8,746 bases of DNA, from assembly GCA_018895675.1 (NCBI GenBank), contig JAHIOG010000102.1:1-8746 (forward strand), written 5' to 3'. The stretch comes from a bacterium. GTDB lineage: Bacteria; Fidelibacterota; UBA2242. The notes below the pieces were generated by a model that worked only from the letters and a program-made list of their open reading frames with translations, was not told the origin of the DNA and searched no databases. Shown here in pieces: positions 6,049 to 8,746 of the stretch. The position numbers and the translations under genes were made by a program. Position 1 is the first letter of the stretch. Every line of letters starts with the position of its first letter.

Positions 6049-8746
6049 ATGTATCAAATAAAAGTAGCAAAGATATTAATTTTTACAATCTTGTTTTCCT
6101 TAATAAGTACTGTAGTCTTTGCTGGAATTACCGGAAAAATCACCGGGCGGATCATTGATCAAGAAACAGGGGAGCCATTAATTGGAGCCAATGTGATGGT
6201 AAAGGGTACGTCCATAGGCGCTGCTTCTGATTTTAATGGAGACTTTATGATTCTGAATATTCCACCAGGCGTTTACAATATTCAGACATCGATGATAGGA
6301 TATCAATCTCAGACAATCAATAATGTAAATGTTAGCGTCGATCTCACCACAAATATATCCTTTTCGTTATCTTCTGTTGTTTTGGAAGCAGGTGAAGAGG
6401 TAATAGTTATAGCAGAACGAAAAATGATAACTGTCGATATGACAGGTTCGCAATCTGTTGTTGGCAGTGGGGAGATAGAATCTTTGCCGGTTGGTGAAAT
6501 CAGCGACGTCGTTGAGCTTCAAGCAGGTGTGGTTGTCGGACGAGATGGTGCTATGCACATTCGTGGCGGAAGAGCCGACGAAGTTTCATATATGGTGGAT
6601 GGTATTTCTCTTTCTGATGTTTTTTCCGGTGAGATAGCAGTAGAGGTTGAAAATAATTCCGTTCAGGAGCTGCAAGTAATAAGTGGAACATTTAATGCTG
6701 AATACGGACGAGCAATGTCAGGTATTGTCAATATTGTTACGAAAGATGGCGGCGACAAGATCGGTGGAGCCGTAACTTTATACTGTGGAGATTATATCAG
6801 TAACGATGATGATATTTTCCCCCATATTGATAAAATATCCTTAACGGGAGTAACAAATTTGCAGCTTAGTTTGGATGGTCCGATCCCCGGCACAAAAAAG
6901 AAACTCCGGTTTTTTTCCACCTTACGTTTTCTTAATGAGAACGGTTATATATTTGGAACCCGTACTTTCAATCCGGAGGATGTTTCGAATTTTTCCGCCG
7001 ATGATCCGGATCAATGGAATATTGAAAAGACCGGTGATGGTAAATCAGCGCCTATGCGTCCCAACAATAAGTTAACACTTCACAACAAACTGAGTTACCG
7101 GATAGCTCCGACAGTGAAACTTACCGGAAGTTTGATGATGAATAAAATGAAAAACCGAGACTGGCGTAATGAGGGGAAAGATGTTACCCCCGAAAATCAA
7201 TTTCACGATTTTAAGCATTTCATGCTTAATCCGGATGGGGCGTCCTGGCAATATCAAAATGGCTATACGGTCATGCTGTCTTTAGATCACACTACAAGCC
7301 CGAGGTCTTTTTATACGTTTAATTTAACAAAAAGTTATAATGAACAGAGCAGCTATGTTTATGAAGACCCGTTCGATTCCAGTTATGTGAACCCAAACTC
7401 GTTACAGAATATAAGTTATGGGAATGCTTTTTATACAGGGGGCGTTGATCCATGGCACAGTCATCGCAGTACCGGATCTTATGTGGCAAAATTTGATATT
7501 ACCAATCAGATTACAAAAACACATCAGATTAAAGCAGGAGTTGAATACCGAACGCACAAACTTGATTTTACTGAATATAAAATTATTCCGGCAAAAGATT
7601 CGAGCGGCATAGAAATTATTCCATTTCAACCGGCAATACCTATAAGAGAATCTCCATATCACAACCGCTATACGAAGTCTCCCGGTGAATTCTCCTTCTA
7701 TGTTCAGGATAAAATGGAATTTGATTTTATGATCGTAAACGTCGGGTTTAGGTATGATATGTTCGATCCAAATGCTGTTATACCTATGGACCTATCTGAT
7801 CCGGGCAATCAAAATAAGCAAAAAAAAGCAAAATTAAAGAATCAATATAGCCCCCGCCTTGGAATTGCTTATCCGATTTCTGAAAAAGGTGTCATGCATT
7901 TTTCTTATGGCTATTTCTTTCAGATGCCGCTATTTCAATATCTTTATGCCAATTCAGAGTTTGAAGTAGAAATCGGACGTCTGAAAACGCTGATGGGTAA
8001 TGCAGATTTAAATCCTCAGAAAACAATTATATATGAAGTTGGACTACAACAGCAGTTGTCTGAAGACCTGGCAATAGATGTTACCGCATATTATAAAGAT
8101 ACTCGAGACTTATTAGGAACGGAAATATATCAGATTCTGCAGGGTGATAGGTATGCTCGATATGAAAATAGAGATTTTGGTAATACTCGAGGTATCGTTT
8201 TCGCCCTGAATAAACGTCAGTCACAATGGTTATCCACATCCCTTGATTATACCTTTCAAATTGCCGAAGGGAACACCTCAGAACCCAATTCAGCTTTCGT
8301 TGATAGACAGTCAAACCGCGAGCCGGAAAAACGTTTATTACCGCTTGATTGGGACCAACGGCATACAATCAACGGCGCAATTACATTTTCGCCAACGGCG
8401 CGAACTAGTATATCATTACTTGGGAGGTATGGGAGCGGCTTGCCATATACGCCAAAATTTTTAAATATTCGTCGTGCTTTAACAAATACTGCCCGTTCGC
8501 CAATGACAATGTCTTTTGATTTAAAAACCAACTACAATTTTACTCTTATGGGCAATAATATAGTCTTCTTTCTAAAAGTCTTTAATCTTTTTGATCGTCG
8601 TAACGAGGTATTGGTTTATTCAGATACCGGACGTTCCGGATATACTCTTGTGTCTCTATATACAGGGCTGGTTCGTGGATATAATACAATAGATGATTTC
8701 TTTTACTGTCCGCCGAACCATTACTCTTCACCGCGAGAGTTGCAAC
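6049..8746 (+). CDS. TonB-dependent outer-membrane receptor with carboxypeptidase-regulatory-like N-terminal domain (3' partial)
   Basis: The frame is open from ATG 6049 to the window edge, 899 codons, with no stop or frameshift when read through by hand. Residues 1-25 are a signal peptide ending VFA. Residues 30 to about 107 form a CarboxypepD_reg-like beta-sandwich (GRIIDQETGEPLIGANVMVK, NGDFMILNIPPGVYNI), typical of FCB receptors. EEVIVIAER (116-124) is a likely TonB box. The plug runs from about 125 to 238, with IRGGR (171-175), MVDGISL (182-188) and NAEYGRAMSGIVNIVTK (216-232). The rest, rich in alternating aromatic and polar strands, is the beta-barrel. NLFDRRN and the final NHYSSPREL resemble the ends of such receptors, so probably only about ten residues are missing. 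Family members import substrates across the outer membrane using TonB-ExbB-ExbD energy. The plug motif resembles Oar-type receptors rather than SusC. The ligand is not readable. It is the third gene of the operon, directly after the two exported paralogues, which may act with it at the surface. Confidence 0.93.
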   Translation, partial: MYQIKVAKILIFTILFSLISTVVFAGITGKITGRIIDQETGEPLIGANVMVKGTSIGAASDFNGDFMILNIPPGVYNIQTSMIGYQSQTINNVNVSVDLTTNISFSLSSVVLEAGEEVIVIAERKMITVDMTGSQSVVGSGEIESLPVGEISDVVELQAGVVVGRDGAMHIRGGRADEVSYMVDGISLSDVFSGEIAVEVENNSVQELQVISGTFNAEYGRAMSGIVNIVTKDGGDKIGGAVTLYCGDYISNDDDIFPHIDKISLTGVTNLQLSLDGPIPGTKKKLRFFSTLRFLNENGYIFGTRTFNPEDVSNFSADDPDQWNIEKTGDGKSAPMRPNNKLTLHNKLSYRIAPTVKLTGSLMMNKMKNRDWRNEGKDVTPENQFHDFKHFMLNPDGASWQYQNGYTVMLSLDHTTSPRSFYTFNLTKSYNEQSSYVYEDPFDSSYVNPNSLQNISYGNAFYTGGVDPWHSHRSTGSYVAKFDITNQITKTHQIKAGVEYRTHKLDFTEYKIIPAKDSSGIEIIPFQPAIPIRESPYHNRYTKSPGEFSFYVQDKMEFDFMIVNVGFRYDMFDPNAVIPMDLSDPGNQNKQKKAKLKNQYSPRLGIAYPISEKGVMHFSYGYFFQMPLFQYLYANSEFEVEIGRLKTLMGNADLNPQKTIIYEVGLQQQLSEDLAIDVTAYYKDTRDLLGTEIYQILQGDRYARYENRDFGNTRGIVFALNKRQSQWLSTSLDYTFQIAEGNTSEPNSAFVDRQSNREPEKRLLPLDWDQRHTINGAITFSPTARTSISLLGRYGSGLPYTPKFLNIRRALTNTARSPMTMSFDLKTNYNFTLMGNNIVFFLKVFNLFDRRNEVLVYSDTGRSGYTLVSLYTGLVRGYNTIDDFFYCPPNHYSSPRELQ

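Noticed and set aside
8081..8531. Minus-strand open frames over the 3' part of the receptor gene
   Set aside because: The plus frame here encodes typical beta-barrel sequence without interruption; the antisense translations are unlike known proteins.
6049..8746. Possible frameshift or pseudogene in the receptor gene
   Set aside because: Reading every codon from 6049 to the edge found no stop, and signal peptide, plug and barrel motifs all lie in one frame.

Overview
This window is a densely coding, entirely plus-strand stretch of about 40% GC (estimated by eye) from a Gram-negative member of the Fibrobacterota-Chlorobi-Bacteroidota (FCB) superphylum. Three things point there: a textbook type IX secretion system (T9SS) type A sorting domain with the NYPNPFNP motif in the first gene, two large exported proteins ending in a related variant domain, and a TonB-dependent receptor with an N-terminal carboxypeptidase-regulatory-like domain. 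The style resembles candidate or little-cultured lineages such as Neomarinimicrobiota, Calditrichota, KSB1 or Ignavibacteriota more than classical Bacteroides. This placement is from memory of protein style and cannot be narrowed here.

Layout: (1) positions 1-794 hold the 3' end of a gene for a secreted FG-GAP/VCBS-type protein with a T9SS sorting domain. (2) Positions 795-864 hold a perfect 13-bp hairpin that probably ends that transcript. (3) Positions 865-3546 and 3543-6035 encode two divergent tandem paralogues (893 and 830 aa). Each has a signal peptide, a conserved N-terminal block (EWPxGxGH, NADQE, RGxQWSH), a fibronectin-III-like domain and a C-terminal sorting-like domain. They overlap by 4 bp. 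(4) Only 13 bp later, positions 6049-8746 encode an outer-membrane TonB-dependent receptor that runs off the window, probably lacking only its last few residues. No stretch over 300 bases is without a gene, and no RNA gene, insertion sequence or CRISPR array was seen.

Working together (inference): the last three genes look like one operon making two exported, possibly cell-surface, calcium-binding proteins plus an outer-membrane transporter. This recalls a SusC/SusD uptake pair, but neither the receptor subclass nor the surface proteins look like SusC or SusD. The substrate is unknown. The most notable signal is the paralogue pair itself: a shared core with no function I can name, and each copy carrying a different acidic, calcium-loop-like module that the other lacks.
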